Positions 36,813-45,769 of a stretch of DNA of 64,000 nt are shown here, piece after piece (position 1 is the stretch's first letter; each line of letters begins with the position of its first letter). The notes below the pieces were generated by a model that saw only the letters and a list, made by a program, of their open reading frames with translations, did no database searches and was not told the DNA's origin. The position numbers and the translations under genes are program-made. The stretch is from Sphingopyxis flava (lineage in GTDB: Bacteria > Pseudomonadota > Alphaproteobacteria > Sphingomonadales > Sphingomonadaceae): positions 55,609 to 119,608 of the forward strand of contig NZ_FUYP01000012.1 in NCBI RefSeq assembly GCF_900168005.1, given 5' to 3'.

Positions 36813-37898
36813 TCAGGCTGCGACCAGCGCCGGATAGTCAGTGTAGCCTCCTGGACCCGGCGAGTACCATGTCTGCGGATTGTCAGCTGCCCATTCGGCA
36901 CCGCTGCGGATGCGCTCGACGAGGTCGGGGTTGCCGATGAAGGGGCGGCCGAAACTGATCGCGTCGGCAACGCCGCTCGCAAGATCAGCCTCAGCGTGCG
37001 CCGCATCATAGTCGCTGTTGAGGATAAGCGGTCCCTTGAAGACAGCTCGGATCGCAGGCGATTGCTTGGGCACGTCGGTTCTTCCGAACGTGCCCTCGGG
37101 TCCCGGTTCGCGCAACTCCAGGAAGGCGATGCCCAGCGCATCGAGTGCTGCGGCCGCGGCGGGGAAAAGACTCTCGGGCGCACTGTCGTCGACGCCCTGC
37201 GTCTCGCCATTGGGCGAAAGCCGCACACCGACACGGTCCTTGCCCCACACCGCAATCAGCGTCTCGGTGACTTCGCGAAGCAGGCGAATGCGATTTACGA
37301 CCGAACCGCCATAATCATCGTCGCGCAGGTTCGACCCGTCGCGCAAGAACTGGTCGATCAGATATCCGTTGGCACCGTGGAGCTGCACCCCGTCAAAACC
37401 GGCGTGCTTCGCATTCTCGGCCGCCTTGGCATAATCGTCGATGAGGCGCGGAATTTCAGCGAGCTCGAGTGGGCGCGCGACTTCATACTCGAGCCGGCCA
37501 GCCGGGGTGTGCGCCTTGCCGGGACCTCGCGTCGCCGAGGCCGACACCGGGGGCTTTCCGTCGTTGAATACCGAATGGACCAGCCGCCCCATGTGCCAAA
37601 GCTGCGCAACGATACGGCCGCCCGCTTTGTGCACGGCATCAGTCACCGGCTTCCACCCCTCAACCTGCGCATCGCTCCACAGGCCCGGCGCGGAGGGCCA
37701 ACCCAGCCCTTCTTGCGAAATGCCGGTGGCTTCGGAAATGATCAGCCCCGCAGAGGCACGCTGGCGGTAATATTCGCGCGCGAGCTCATTGGGAACGAAA
37801 CCGGGGCCGGCGCGCCCGCGTGTCAGCGGTGCCATGATGATGCGATTCGGCGCTTCGATGGCGCCAAGCGTGATCGGGTCGAAAAGCGTTGCGGTCAT
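36813..37898 (-). CDS. Old yellow enzyme family alkene reductase
   Basis: A 361-residue FMN-dependent TIM barrel. Blocks: RIIMAPLTRGRA near the N-terminus, IVAQLWHMGRL, the FDGVQLHGANGYLIDQFL strand with the substrate-binding H-N pair, and a late AISFGRPFIGNPDL phosphate-binding loop. The family reduces activated C=C bonds with NADPH. GGAGGATAT precedes the ATG at 37898. It is divergent from the DMT transporter. Confidence 0.93.
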   Translation of the reverse strand: MTATLFDPITLGAIEAPNRIIMAPLTRGRAGPGFVPNELAREYYRQRASAGLIISEATGISQEGLGWPSAPGLWSDAQVEGWKPVTDAVHKAGGRIVAQLWHMGRLVHSVFNDGKPPVSASATRGPGKAHTPAGRLEYEVARPLELAEIPRLIDDYAKAAENAKHAGFDGVQLHGANGYLIDQFLRDGSNLRDDDYGGSVVNRIRLLREVTETLIAVWGKDRVGVRLSPNGETQGVDDSAPESLFPAAAAALDALGIAFLELREPGPEGTFGRTDVPKQSPAIRAVFKGPLILNSDYDAAHAEADLASGVADAISFGRPFIGNPDLVERIRSGAEWAADNPQTWYSPGPGGYTDYPALVAA

Positions 37899-38012
37899 AT
37901 ATCCTCCGGCTTTCACTTTCTTCGCGACGCCCCGGCGGGCCGCCGCTATGGGCCACACGAGCTATGGACGCGCGGCGCCCAAGACAACAGTGGGTAGCAA
38001 AAGAAAATCTAT

Positions 38013-38921
38013 ATGGCATCGAAGAGCGACGCCCCCCACGGACGGAAAGGGACGGGTCAGCAAAGCCGCTGGGCCTTCGCGGCACTGCTCGCTGGCAATA
38101 TGGTCCTGGCCTTGGGCGCGCCGCTCGTCCGACTGGCCGACACGGGGCCGGTTGCTTCGGGCTTCTGGCGCATGACGATCGCTTTGCCTGCCCTCGCATG
38201 GCTGGCGTGGCGCGAGACGGGCGGGCGGATGCCGTCGCGCACCGCGATCGGCGTTGCGACGGCGGCCGGGGTTTTCTTCGCGCTCGACCTCGCCGCGTGG
38301 CACCTCGGCATCCTGGGCACCAAGATCGCCAATGCGACCCTGTTCGGTAATTGCGCCAGCCTCTTGCTGGTTCTGTGGGGAATTTTCCTGGCCCGCACGC
38401 TGCCGCGCGGCTGGCAGGCTTTCTCGGTGCTGCTCGCCTTCGCAGGCTCAGCGCTCCTCATGGGACAAAGCTACGAGCTTGCGCCCGCTTATTTTGTTGG
38501 CGACTTCTTGAGTCTGCTCGCTGGGGTTTTCTACACCTTCTACGTCATCCTCATGCAGCGGGTGCGCGGCGAGCTCCCGGCCTGGACGGCGCTCGGTATC
38601 GCCTCGACCGCGACGCTTCCGATCCTGCTCAGCGCGGCCATCGCGCTCGGTGAAGTGATCGTTCCCAGGAACTGGGGTCCGCTGATCGCACTCGCATTGT
38701 CTAGCCAGATCATCGGCCAGGGACTGATGATCTGGGCACTGCCGCGCTTCTCGCCGCTCGTCGTGGGGCTTACCCTGCTCGTCCAACCCGCCATTGCAGC
38801 CCTCGCGGGCTGGATGATCTTTGGCGAACGGCTCACCGCGATCGACCTCGTCGGTGGATCGATGCTCGGTGCGGCGCTGGTGTTGATCCGGTTGCCCAAC
38901 CGCGCCGCGCAGCCTATCTGA
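38013..38921 (+). CDS. DMT (EamA) family transporter
   Basis: A 302-residue protein with ten predicted membrane helices arranged as two EamA repeats (the second opens LSLLAGVFYTFYVILMQRVR). A short basic N-terminus is cytoplasmic. The family exports amino acids and other metabolites; the substrate is not evident. The stop codon touches the next ATG. Confidence 0.9.
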   Translation: MASKSDAPHGRKGTGQQSRWAFAALLAGNMVLALGAPLVRLADTGPVASGFWRMTIALPALAWLAWRETGGRMPSRTAIGVATAAGVFFALDLAAWHLGILGTKIANATLFGNCASLLLVLWGIFLARTLPRGWQAFSVLLAFAGSALLMGQSYELAPAYFVGDFLSLLAGVFYTFYVILMQRVRGELPAWTALGIASTATLPILLSAAIALGEVIVPRNWGPLIALALSSQIIGQGLMIWALPRFSPLVVGLTLLVQPAIAALAGWMIFGERLTAIDLVGGSMLGAALVLIRLPNRAAQPI

Positions 38922-39592
38922 TGATCATGGCTTCCATTCTGCCCGCCGATCCGACCCTTGACGAGATCCGCGCAGCGCTTGCTCCGCTGATCGCCGAAAA
39001 CGCTGCGTTCGACGGGTTCGGCGACGCAGCCCTCGCCGATGCCGCCGCGCGCGTCGGCGTTGATCCCGACGTGGCACGCCTCGCCTTTCCGGGCGGTGGC
39101 CGTGACATGGTCGATGCCTGGTTTACATGGATTGATGCCGACATGGCCGCGCGGTGGCCCGCAGAACGCCTGGCCTCGCTCAAGATCCGGGAGCGGATCA
39201 CGGCGCTCGTCGAGGATCGGCTCAACACCCTCGCGCACCGCCGCGAGTCGCTTCGCCGCGCGCTGGCGTTGCTGGCGCTGCCCACCAATGTCCCCTTTGC
39301 CGCAAAGCTTGGATGGCGCGCCGCCGACGCGATGTGGCGGCTCGCAGGTGACACCGCAACCGACTATAATCATTACAGCAAGCGCGCGATCCTCGGCGCG
39401 GTCTACGCCTCCACGATGGCAGTGTTTCTTGATGACGAAAGCGAAAATTTTACCGCTACGCGCGCCTTTCTCTCGCGACGGATCGACGCGGTGATGCGTT
39501 TCGAGAGCTGGAAGCATCGCCGCGCCGCGCGACGCGTCCAGCGCCCGAGCCTCGCGCGTTTCGTCGGACGTCTTCGCTACCGCGGAAGTTAG
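38921..39592 (+). CDS. COQ9 family ubiquinone biosynthesis protein
   Basis: A 223-residue protein with the TetR-like helical fold of COQ9. The N-terminus includes AFDGFGDAALADAAARVGVD and a core W-W-E-type membrane-binding helix region (LAGDTATDYNHYSKRAILGAVYAST), the most conserved block in COQ9. It helps deliver quinone precursors to Coq7-type hydroxylases. It overlaps the upstream transporter by 1 bp. Confidence 0.88.
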   Translation: MIMASILPADPTLDEIRAALAPLIAENAAFDGFGDAALADAAARVGVDPDVARLAFPGGGRDMVDAWFTWIDADMAARWPAERLASLKIRERITALVEDRLNTLAHRRESLRRALALLALPTNVPFAAKLGWRAADAMWRLAGDTATDYNHYSKRAILGAVYASTMAVFLDDESENFTATRAFLSRRIDAVMRFESWKHRRAARRVQRPSLARFVGRLRYRGS

Positions 39593-39610
39593 GGCTGGCG
39601 CTGCGCAGCT

Positions 39611-39629
39611 GTTATTGATAATCGCTCGC
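39611..39629 (+). promoter_or_regulatory. feoA: Fur-box-like site at the feoA start
   Basis: GTTATTGATAATCGCTCGC matches the classical 19-bp Fur consensus at about 13 positions by eye. It contains GATAAT, a good -10 sequence, and ends 2 bp before the feoA ATG. There is no visible Shine-Dalgarno sequence, so the mRNA may be leaderless or nearly so. Confidence 0.5.
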
Positions 39630-39631
39630 AA

Positions 39632-39886
39632 ATGACTTCGAAGCTCGATTCCGCCCCGCTCGGCACCGCCGTGCGTATTACCCGTATCGATTGGGATATT
39701 CTGTCGCACGACGAGGGCCGGCGGCTCCGCGAGTTCGGGCTGCTGGAGGGGGTCGAGGTAAAGCCGCTCCATCGCGGCAGTCTCTTTTCGCGCGAACCCC
39801 TCGCGCTCGGCATCGGGCGCATGCAGGTGATTATCCGCGGCCGCCAGGCGGCGGCAATCGAGGTGGAGCCCGCGGCAACAGCATGA
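39632..39886 (+). CDS. feoA: Ferrous iron transport protein A
   Basis: An 84-residue SH3-like protein with GTAVRITRI, RRLREFGLLEGVEVKPL and LGIGRMQVIIRG, the normal FeoA pattern. It supports FeoB-mediated Fe(II) import. It overlaps feoB by 4 bp (ATGA). Confidence 0.94.
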   Translation: MTSKLDSAPLGTAVRITRIDWDILSHDEGRRLREFGLLEGVEVKPLHRGSLFSREPLALGIGRMQVIIRGRQAAAIEVEPAATA

Positions 39887-41754
39887 CCGGCGCCGTTCCC
39901 ACCATTGCGCTTGCCGGCAACCCGAACGCCGGCAAGTCGAGCCTGTTCAACGCGCTGACCGGCGCGCGGCAGAAGATCGCCAATTATCCGGGCGTCACCG
40001 TTGAGCGCAAGGCGGGACATGCAAGCTTCGCCGACGGCCGGCCGCTGGCTCTCATTGATCTTCCCGGCAGCTACAGCCTGACCCCCGCAAGCCCCGACGA
40101 GGCAGTGACGCGCGACGTCGTGCTCGGCCGGCAGGCGGGGGAGCGGCGTCCCGATGCGCTTGTTGTCGTCGTCGATGCCGCCAATCTCGACAATCATCTC
40201 TGCTTCGCGCTGGAACTGATTGCGCTGGGACTGCCGACCGTGGTCGCGCTCAACATGCTCGACCTTGCCGAGCGCGACGGCCTGGCGCTCGATCCTGCGC
40301 GGCTGGCGCAGGAATTGGGCGTGCCGGTGGTCCCGACCGTTGCCGTACGCAAGCGCGGGCTCGCCGACCTGCTCGCCGCGATCGATGGCGCGATCCTGTC
40401 GCACCAGGCGCAAGAGGACGCGGATCCCGCACCGCCGCCAACCGACGCCGCGCTCCACCAGCGCGCGCGCGCGATCGCCCGCGCGGCAACGCTTTCCGAG
40501 ACGCCGGGGCGACGCTGGACCCAGCGCGTCGATGCGGTCGTCCTCCACCCGGTCGCGGGCTTTGTGATTCTGCTCGCACTGATGTTCGTGATGTTCCAAG
40601 CGGTCTATGCCTGGTCCGAGGCGCCGATCGGCTGGATCGAGAACGGAATCGCCGTGATGCAGGAGGCCGCAGGGCGCGCGCTACCCGACGGCTTCCTGCG
40701 CGGTCTAATCGTCGAAGGTCTGTTGGCGGGGGTCGGCGCGGTGGTCGTCTTCCTGCCGCAAATCCTGATCCTCTTTCTCTTCATCCTGCTGCTCGAAGCG
40801 TCGGGCTATATGACGCGCGCCGCTTTTCTGATGGACGGGCTGATGGCGAAGGTCGGGCTGTCGGGACGCGGCTTCATCCCGCTGCTCTCCAGCTTCGCCT
40901 GCGCGGTGCCCGGGATCATGGCGACGCGTGCGATCCCGGATGCCAAGGACCGGCTGACGACCATTCTCATCGCGCCGCTGATGACGTGCTCGGCGCGCTT
41001 GCCGGTCTACACGCTGATCATTGGCGCCTTCATTCCCGCGCGCTCTGTGGGCGGGTCGCCAGTCGGCCTGCAGGGACTCGTCCTCTTCGCCCTTTATGTG
41101 GCGGGTATCGTCGGCGCGCTCCTTGTCGCCTTCGCGCTGCGGCGCTCGGTCACCAAGGGCAATGCGGCGGGTTTCATGATGGAGATGCCGCGCTATCAAT
41201 GGCCGCGGCTGCGCGACATTGCGATCAGCCTATGGCAGCGCGCGTGGATCTTCTTGCGCCGCGCGGGAACGATCATCGCCATGACCACGGTCATCCTCTG
41301 GATGCTGCTCAGCTTTCCCAAAGCGCCTGCGGACAGCGAGCTGCGGCAAGTCGATTACAGTATCGCGGGCCGCATCGCGAGCGGTCTGGAAACCGTGGTG
41401 CAGCCAGTCGGTTTCAACCACGACATCGCGCTTGCCCTGATCCCGGCGATGGCGGCGCGCGAGGTCGCGGTCTCGGCCCTCGCAACCGCAAACGCGATCG
41501 ACGCTGGCGACGACGAGGATGCGATGGCCCAATCGCTGAGCGAGCGCCTCCAGGGACGCTGGAGCATCGCAACCGCCCTCGCCTTTCTCGCCTGGTTCGT
41601 CTTTGCGCCGCAGTGCATTTCGACCATCGCCATCACCCGACGCGAGACCAACGGATGGAGATGGCCGATGTTCATGGTTGGCTATTTGTTCCTGCTCGCC
41701 TATGCCGCTGCAGGTATTACCTACTGGACGGCCGTCGCCTTCGGACTCGGCTGA
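39883..41754 (+). CDS. feoB: Ferrous iron transporter FeoB
   Basis: A 623-residue protein from the ATG at 39883. The N-terminal G domain has GNPNAGKSSLFN (G1), a T in NYPGVTVER (G2), DLPGSYSL (G3) and NMLD (G4, NxxD). The membrane part carries two gate repeats, with ILLLEASGYMTRAAF and LLSSFACAVPGIMATRAI including a conserved cysteine. With feoA it forms the iron-uptake operon next to a Fur-box-like sequence. Confidence 0.96.
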   Translation: MTGAVPTIALAGNPNAGKSSLFNALTGARQKIANYPGVTVERKAGHASFADGRPLALIDLPGSYSLTPASPDEAVTRDVVLGRQAGERRPDALVVVVDAANLDNHLCFALELIALGLPTVVALNMLDLAERDGLALDPARLAQELGVPVVPTVAVRKRGLADLLAAIDGAILSHQAQEDADPAPPPTDAALHQRARAIARAATLSETPGRRWTQRVDAVVLHPVAGFVILLALMFVMFQAVYAWSEAPIGWIENGIAVMQEAAGRALPDGFLRGLIVEGLLAGVGAVVVFLPQILILFLFILLLEASGYMTRAAFLMDGLMAKVGLSGRGFIPLLSSFACAVPGIMATRAIPDAKDRLTTILIAPLMTCSARLPVYTLIIGAFIPARSVGGSPVGLQGLVLFALYVAGIVGALLVAFALRRSVTKGNAAGFMMEMPRYQWPRLRDIAISLWQRAWIFLRRAGTIIAMTTVILWMLLSFPKAPADSELRQVDYSIAGRIASGLETVVQPVGFNHDIALALIPAMAAREVAVSALATANAIDAGDDEDAMAQSLSERLQGRWSIATALAFLAWFVFAPQCISTIAITRRETNGWRWPMFMVGYLFLLAYAAAGITYWTAVAFGLG

Positions 41755-41784
41755 TCCTCCAACACTCGAGCGGAGCGGACGGCG

Positions 41785-42309
41785 ATGGCTGGCAGCGTCA
41801 ACAAGGTTATTCTCATCGGCAATCTGGGTGCCGATCCTGAAATCAAATCGTTCCAGAACGGTGGCAAGATCGCGAATATCCGCATCGCGACTTCCGAAAG
41901 CTGGAAGGATCGCATGACCGGCGAGCGCAAGGAACGCACCGAATGGCATAATGTCGTGATCAATGGCGACGGGCTGGTCGGCGTGGTCGAACGTTACCTC
42001 AAAAAGGGATCGAAGGTTTATATCGAGGGAAGTCTGCGCACCCGTAAATGGCAGGACCGCGACGGAAACGACCGCTACACGACCGAGGTCGTGGTCGCCG
42101 GCATGGGAGGCTCGCTGACGATGCTCGACGGCGCGCCCGGCGGCGGCGGATCGCGCAGCGGCGGGGATAGCTGGAACCAGGGCGGCGGCTCGAGCGGCGG
42201 CTGGGATCAGGGCGGAAGCTCGGGTAGCGGCTGGAATCAGGGCGGCGGGGGCTCGGCTGGCGGTCGGCCGCCCTTCGACGATGATCTCGACGACGATGTT
42301 CCGTTCTGA
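41785..42309 (+). CDS. ssb: Single-stranded DNA-binding protein
   Basis: A 174-residue protein. The N-terminal OB fold (residues 1-110) starts [21 protein letters not shown] glycine-rich linker contains tandem variants of a WNQGG/WDQGG unit. The acidic tail ends [10 protein letters not shown], the peptide that recruits repair and replication partners. The gene is separated from feoB by 30 bp. Confidence 0.96.
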   Translation: MAGSVNKVILIGNLGADPEIKSFQNGGKIANIRIATSESWKDRMTGERKERTEWHNVVINGDGLVGVVERYLKKGSKVYIEGSLRTRKWQDRDGNDRYTTEVVVAGMGGSLTMLDGAPGGGGSRSGGDSWNQGGGSSGGWDQGGSSGSGWNQGGGGSAGGRPPFDDDLDDDVPF

Positions 42310-42423
42310 GATCTATGCCAGATTTGTTCGCGCTGAGCTTGCCCAAGCCGCGGCCGTTCCCCGGCTTCAGGGCGAAAGAGCAGCCTTTGCATAAGTTCAG
42401 GGCGGACGGCATGGGGTGAAGCC

Positions 42424-42915
42424 ATGGCCCGGTCAGCTCGAACCCGCTTGGAGCCCGCTCCTACTGCCGCCGATGTCACACGCGGCGTTTGCCGGCTGTT
42501 CGCGCAGGCAGGGCTCGTCGCTATTCCCGAAGTGCCGCTGCCCAACGGACGGCGCACCGACCTCACCGCGATCGACGCCAAGGGTCACATCACCATCGTC
42601 GAGATCAAGGTCAGCCGCGCCGATCTGCACGGCGACGCAAAATGGCCCGATTATTGCGACTGGTGCGACCGCTTCTATTGGGCGCTCGCCGCCGGGCTCG
42701 ACCCCGCGATCCTCGAAACTCCGGAATATCGCCCTCAAACCTCAGGCCTTATTGTCGCCGACCGCTACGGCGCCGCCGTGGTGCGCGAAGCTGCGGCCTG
42801 CCACCTCGCCCCGGCGCGGCGAAAAGCCGAGCTGCTGCGCATCGGCCGCCTCGCGATGCGGCGAACGATGATCGCGGCCGATCCCGAACTTGCGGGTGGC
42901 TGGACGGAGGGATGA
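42424..42915 (+). CDS. mmcB: MmcB family DNA repair protein
   Basis: A 163-residue protein with a PD-(D/E)xK-like nuclease core: GRRTDLTAIDAKGHITIVEI then KVSRADLHGDAKWPDYCDWC, which includes the D and E-x-K positions. This matches MmcB (DUF1052), an SOS-linked repair protein described in Caulobacter and conserved in alphaproteobacteria. No LexA box was recognised in the 115-bp upstream gap. Confidence 0.87.
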   Translation: MARSARTRLEPAPTAADVTRGVCRLFAQAGLVAIPEVPLPNGRRTDLTAIDAKGHITIVEIKVSRADLHGDAKWPDYCDWCDRFYWALAAGLDPAILETPEYRPQTSGLIVADRYGAAVVREAAACHLAPARRKAELLRIGRLAMRRTMIAADPELAGGWTEG

Positions 42916-42960
42916 CCCGAGGCCGATTGATGAAAATGCGCGGCGAGAAGGATCCTGGCC

Positions 42961-43587
42961 TTATCCCCGCACCTGTTGCATCCGCGCCAGATAGCGCGCC
43001 AGGACGTCGATCTCCAAATTGACCGGCCGGCCGACCGCCGCTTCGCTCAGTGTCGTCATCGCCTGGGTGTGCGGAATGATATTGAGCGTGAAATGCGCTT
43101 TGCCGTCCGCCTGGTCGGCGACCTCATTGACCGTCAGCGATACGCCGTCGAGCGTGATCGAGCCCTTGGGGGCGATATGCGGTGCAAGCGCGGGGGGCGC
43201 CGCGACAGTGATCTTCACGCTGTCACCGACGCGCTCGACCGCCACCATGTGCCCAACCGCATCGACGTGACCGGTAACGATATGTCCGCCGAGTTCGTCG
43301 CCAACGCGCAGTGCGCGTTCAAGGTTGAGGCGCCGCCCCGCATCCCACATATGGGGCGCGGTGCGCGCCAGCGTCTCGGCGCTCGCATCGACGGCAAACC
43401 AGCCGGCGGTGCCGTTGCGGTCGTCGACGCCCTTGTCGACCACTGTGAGACAGGCGCCCGAGCAGGCGATTGATGCGCCGAGGTCGATCGCGGCGACGTC
43501 ATAGCTGGTATCGATGACGAGCCGGACGTCTCCGCGATCCTCACGCGTTCTGATGGTGCCGATATCGGTGATGATGCCGGTGAACAT
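42961..43587 (-). CDS. ribE: Riboflavin synthase alpha subunit
   Basis: A 208-residue protein made of two internally repeated lumazine-binding barrels (repeat 1 from MFTGIITDIG, repeat 2 from GGHIVTGHVDAVG). The conserved SIACSGACLTVV and SITLDGVSLTV strands are present. It dismutates two lumazines to riboflavin. It is 6 bp downstream of ribD on the minus strand. Confidence 0.95.
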   Translation of the reverse strand: MFTGIITDIGTIRTREDRGDVRLVIDTSYDVAAIDLGASIACSGACLTVVDKGVDDRNGTAGWFAVDASAETLARTAPHMWDAGRRLNLERALRVGDELGGHIVTGHVDAVGHMVAVERVGDSVKITVAAPPALAPHIAPKGSITLDGVSLTVNEVADQADGKAHFTLNIIPHTQAMTTLSEAAVGRPVNLEIDVLARYLARMQQVRG

Positions 43588-43593
43588 GAATGC

Positions 43594-44568
43594 CTATTCC
43601 CTTCGGGTCCGCTCGTAGACGTCGAGCCGGTCGCTGCCAAGCAGGCGGCTGTCGGAGAGCCGCCAGCGGCCATGCGCGTCGGCGAGGTCGCCGAGGCCGA
43701 TGTCGCCGATCGCCGCACGGCCGCCGCCGATCAGGATCGGAGCACGATAAAGAAGCAGCCGGTCGACCCGATCGGCAGCGAGAAAGGCCGCGGCCGCCCC
43801 CGCTCCACCCTCAACGAAAAGCGAGTGGACCTCGCCGGTCGCTTCGGGCGACGCCGCCGCGGTCCAACCCTCGGGCGCGCTTCCTCGCGTCAGGACAAAG
43901 CGCTGCGGGCTGCGGCCTTCAAGGCCAGGCAGGCGCACGTCGAGGCTGGGGGCATCGGCTTCCAGCGTCCCGCGCCCAACGAGGATGGCTTCGTGCCGCG
44001 CGCGTTCGAGGTGTACATGTGCGCGGGCGCGGTGGCTGGTGATCCAACGACTCGACCCATCTGCGAGGGCGATCTGGCCATCGAGTGAGGTCGCAAGCTT
44101 CAGGGTCACGAACGGCCGCCCCGCAGCCCGGCGCGTCCACCACGGCGCCATCGCCGCGCGGGCGGCATCCGCCAGAATCCCGGCTTCGACAGCGATTCCC
44201 GCATCGCGCAGACGCGTGATTCCGCGCCCGTCTGTGCGTGGGTCGGGATCCTTGAGCGCTGCCACGACGCGCGCGACCCCGGCTTCGATCAGGAGACTGG
44301 TGCAACAAGGTCCGCGCACACTGGCATGTGCGCAGGGCTCCAACGTAACATAAGCCGTCGCGCCCTGCGCATTCTCGCCCGCCGCGGCTATCGCCATCGC
44401 TTCGGCATGCGGGCGCCCCCCCGGCTGCGTCCAGCCGCGACCGATGATGCGGCCATCGCGCACGAGAAGGCACCCGACGTTGGGATTGGGTGCCGTCCGC
44501 CCGCGTCCCCGTCCGGCAAGCGCGACGGCAGCGGCCATCCAGTCGGCGTCGGCGGGCGAGCGCTGCAT
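43594..44568 (-). CDS. ribD: Bifunctional deaminase/reductase RibD
   Basis: A 324-residue protein. The deaminase half has GRPHAEAMAI (HAE) and TLEPCAHASVRGPCC (PCxxxxxxPC-like zinc site). The reductase half has FVTLKLATSLDGQIALADG and RARAHVHLERARHEAILVG. It supplies the pyrimidine precursor used by RibH. No FMN riboswitch was recognised upstream; the next gene begins 5 bp away. Confidence 0.96.
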   Translation of the reverse strand: MQRSPADADWMAAAVALAGRGRGRTAPNPNVGCLLVRDGRIIGRGWTQPGGRPHAEAMAIAAAGENAQGATAYVTLEPCAHASVRGPCCTSLLIEAGVARVVAALKDPDPRTDGRGITRLRDAGIAVEAGILADAARAAMAPWWTRRAAGRPFVTLKLATSLDGQIALADGSSRWITSHRARAHVHLERARHEAILVGRGTLEADAPSLDVRLPGLEGRSPQRFVLTRGSAPEGWTAAASPEATGEVHSLFVEGGAGAAAAFLAADRVDRLLLYRAPILIGGGRAAIGDIGLGDLADAHGRWRLSDSRLLGSDRLDVYERTRRE

Positions 44569-44573
44569 CGAGG

Positions 44574-45047
44574 CTATTTTTGCGCAGGCGGAGCAGGCTG
44601 CGGCCGGCGCGCCGCGCGCTCGGCAAGCGTCGAGCGTTTGGGCGGCGCGGCCGTGCTGCTCTTGGCGAGAGCGTCGGCCTCCTCGCCGAGCGTTTCGCGC
44701 GTCACCTTGTCAGCCTCGGTCGAGTCATATTCGACCCCCATCATGTCGGCGAGCTTCTGAAATTCGGCCCGGCGCTTCGCATTCTCACGCGTCGTCTCCT
44801 TCGCGCGCGCGACCCAGTCGGCGTGAACTTCGGCCTCGCTGCGATTCGCCGTCCAATTCTCAAAGTAAATGATCTGCGGCTGTGGTTTCTCATAGGGGAT
44901 CAGATATTTGCTGAAACCCCAGAACAGCACGATTGCAAAAGCAATCGCGACTCCCCAGCTCGTCCAGCGGTGTGGGCGCGGCTCGCGGATATAGCCCCAG
45001 AAGTCGGAGAGCCCGCCGCTCACATCCCAATTGTTGAACATTCCCAT
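44574..45047 (-). CDS. Uncharacterised single-helix membrane protein upstream of ribD
   Basis: A 157-residue protein from the ATG at 45047 (45041 is an alternative). After a soluble N-terminus with WGYIREPRPHRWTSW comes one membrane helix (GVAIAFAIVLFWGFSKYLI), then a charged, likely helical region rich in Glu, Arg and Lys, and a Pro/Ala tail. It lies 5 bp upstream of ribD, so it is probably cotranscribed with ribD-ribE. No family recognised. Confidence 0.75.
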   Translation of the reverse strand: MGMFNNWDVSGGLSDFWGYIREPRPHRWTSWGVAIAFAIVLFWGFSKYLIPYEKPQPQIIYFENWTANRSEAEVHADWVARAKETTRENAKRRAEFQKLADMMGVEYDSTEADKVTRETLGEEADALAKSSTAAPPKRSTLAERAARRPQPAPPAQK

Positions 45048-45125
45048 GCGAACCAATTTAGGCGATATCGCGCCCATTTGCGAGGGCCGTAAGATGACAG
45101 ATCGGACGAGGCTCCGCCGCGGCTG

Positions 45126-45144
45126 GATTGCAAAAATTGCAATC
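45126..45144. repeat. Perfect palindrome GATTGCAA-AAA-TTGCAATC
   Basis: An exact inverted repeat with 8-bp arms and a 3-base centre, 79 bp upstream of the membrane-protein start (minus strand) and about 70 bp upstream of the putative small RNA (plus strand). A TGCAAT copy recurs at 45184-45189. It looks like a transcription-factor site in an otherwise geneless 250-bp region. Confidence 0.5.
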
Positions 45145-45194
45145 GCGGATACGCTTTTCGCAGTTGCGTAATTCGTTGTGCAGTGCAATATCAC

Positions 45195-45257
45195 ACTTGC
45201 CTTTTAGGCATCCTCTCCCAAAACTTTCACGGGCCGCCCTTGGGCGGCCCTTTTTTT
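45195..45257 (+). ncRNA. Candidate small RNA ending in an orphan terminator
   Basis: A strong plus-strand terminator (45231-45257) has no plus-strand gene upstream: both flanking genes are on the minus strand. The preceding 35 bases contain a pyrimidine-rich TCCTCTCCC (45211-45219), complementary to Shine-Dalgarno-type sequences and probably unpaired. A TGCAATAT sequence near 45184-45191 could serve as an extended -10. The 5' end is a guess; no known RNA family was recognised. Confidence 0.38.
45231..45257 (+). terminator. Strong Rho-independent terminator with no upstream gene
   Basis: GGGCCGCC/GGCGGCCC with a CTTG loop, followed directly by seven T residues. The flank on the minus-strand side reads GTGAAAG, so it is directional and ends a plus-strand transcript. 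Confidence 0.8.
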
Positions 45258-45297
45258 CGACCTTTTTGGTTGAGAGGGTCGATTCGGTTTGTGCGAA

Positions 45298-45756
45298 TCA
45301 GTCCTGCGCTGGGGTTCGCTTTTCGAATCGGCGTACCTCCGCGATAAAGCTCCCGGGCAGAGCTGTCGGCTGTCCGCTATCGCGATCGATATGCGCATAG
45401 CTGATCTCGATGTCGGTCAGCCGCGTTGAATCACGGAAAATCCCGCAATGAAACGTGAAGCTGGTCCGTTCGAAGCGGCTGATTCGCGCTGCAATCGTGA
45501 TCAGCTCATCAAGGCGCGCGGGTTCACGATAATCGATCTCGCAGTGCGTCTCGCGAATGTCTGTACCATATTGGTGAAAATACGGCCCCGGTTGCCCTTC
45601 GCCCAAGGCGCGAAAATATTCGGTCACCCCGATATCGGCATAAGTGAGATAATGGCCGTTAAAGACGATATTCTGGCCGTCGATCTCGCTGTAGCGCACG
45701 CGCACGCGCTCCTGCACAGGAAAGTCGCAAAGCGGGACTTCGCTGCGATCGCTCAT
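45298..45756 (-). CDS. Acyl-CoA thioesterase (YbgC/4HBT family)
   Basis: A 152-residue hotdog-fold protein. The family motif VRVRYSEIDGQNIVFNGHYL (Y-x-E-x-D-x-x-x-H-like active-site loop) leads into TYADIGVTEYFRALG. A C-terminal strand ends in ISYAHID. The start is the ATG at 45756. It is 13 bp downstream of the aminopeptidase P gene on the same strand, so cotranscription is likely. Confidence 0.87.
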   Translation of the reverse strand: MSDRSEVPLCDFPVQERVRVRYSEIDGQNIVFNGHYLTYADIGVTEYFRALGEGQPGPYFHQYGTDIRETHCEIDYREPARLDELITIAARISRFERTSFTFHCGIFRDSTRLTDIEISYAHIDRDSGQPTALPGSFIAEVRRFEKRTPAQD

Positions 45757-45769
45757 TCTCCCGGGTCCT

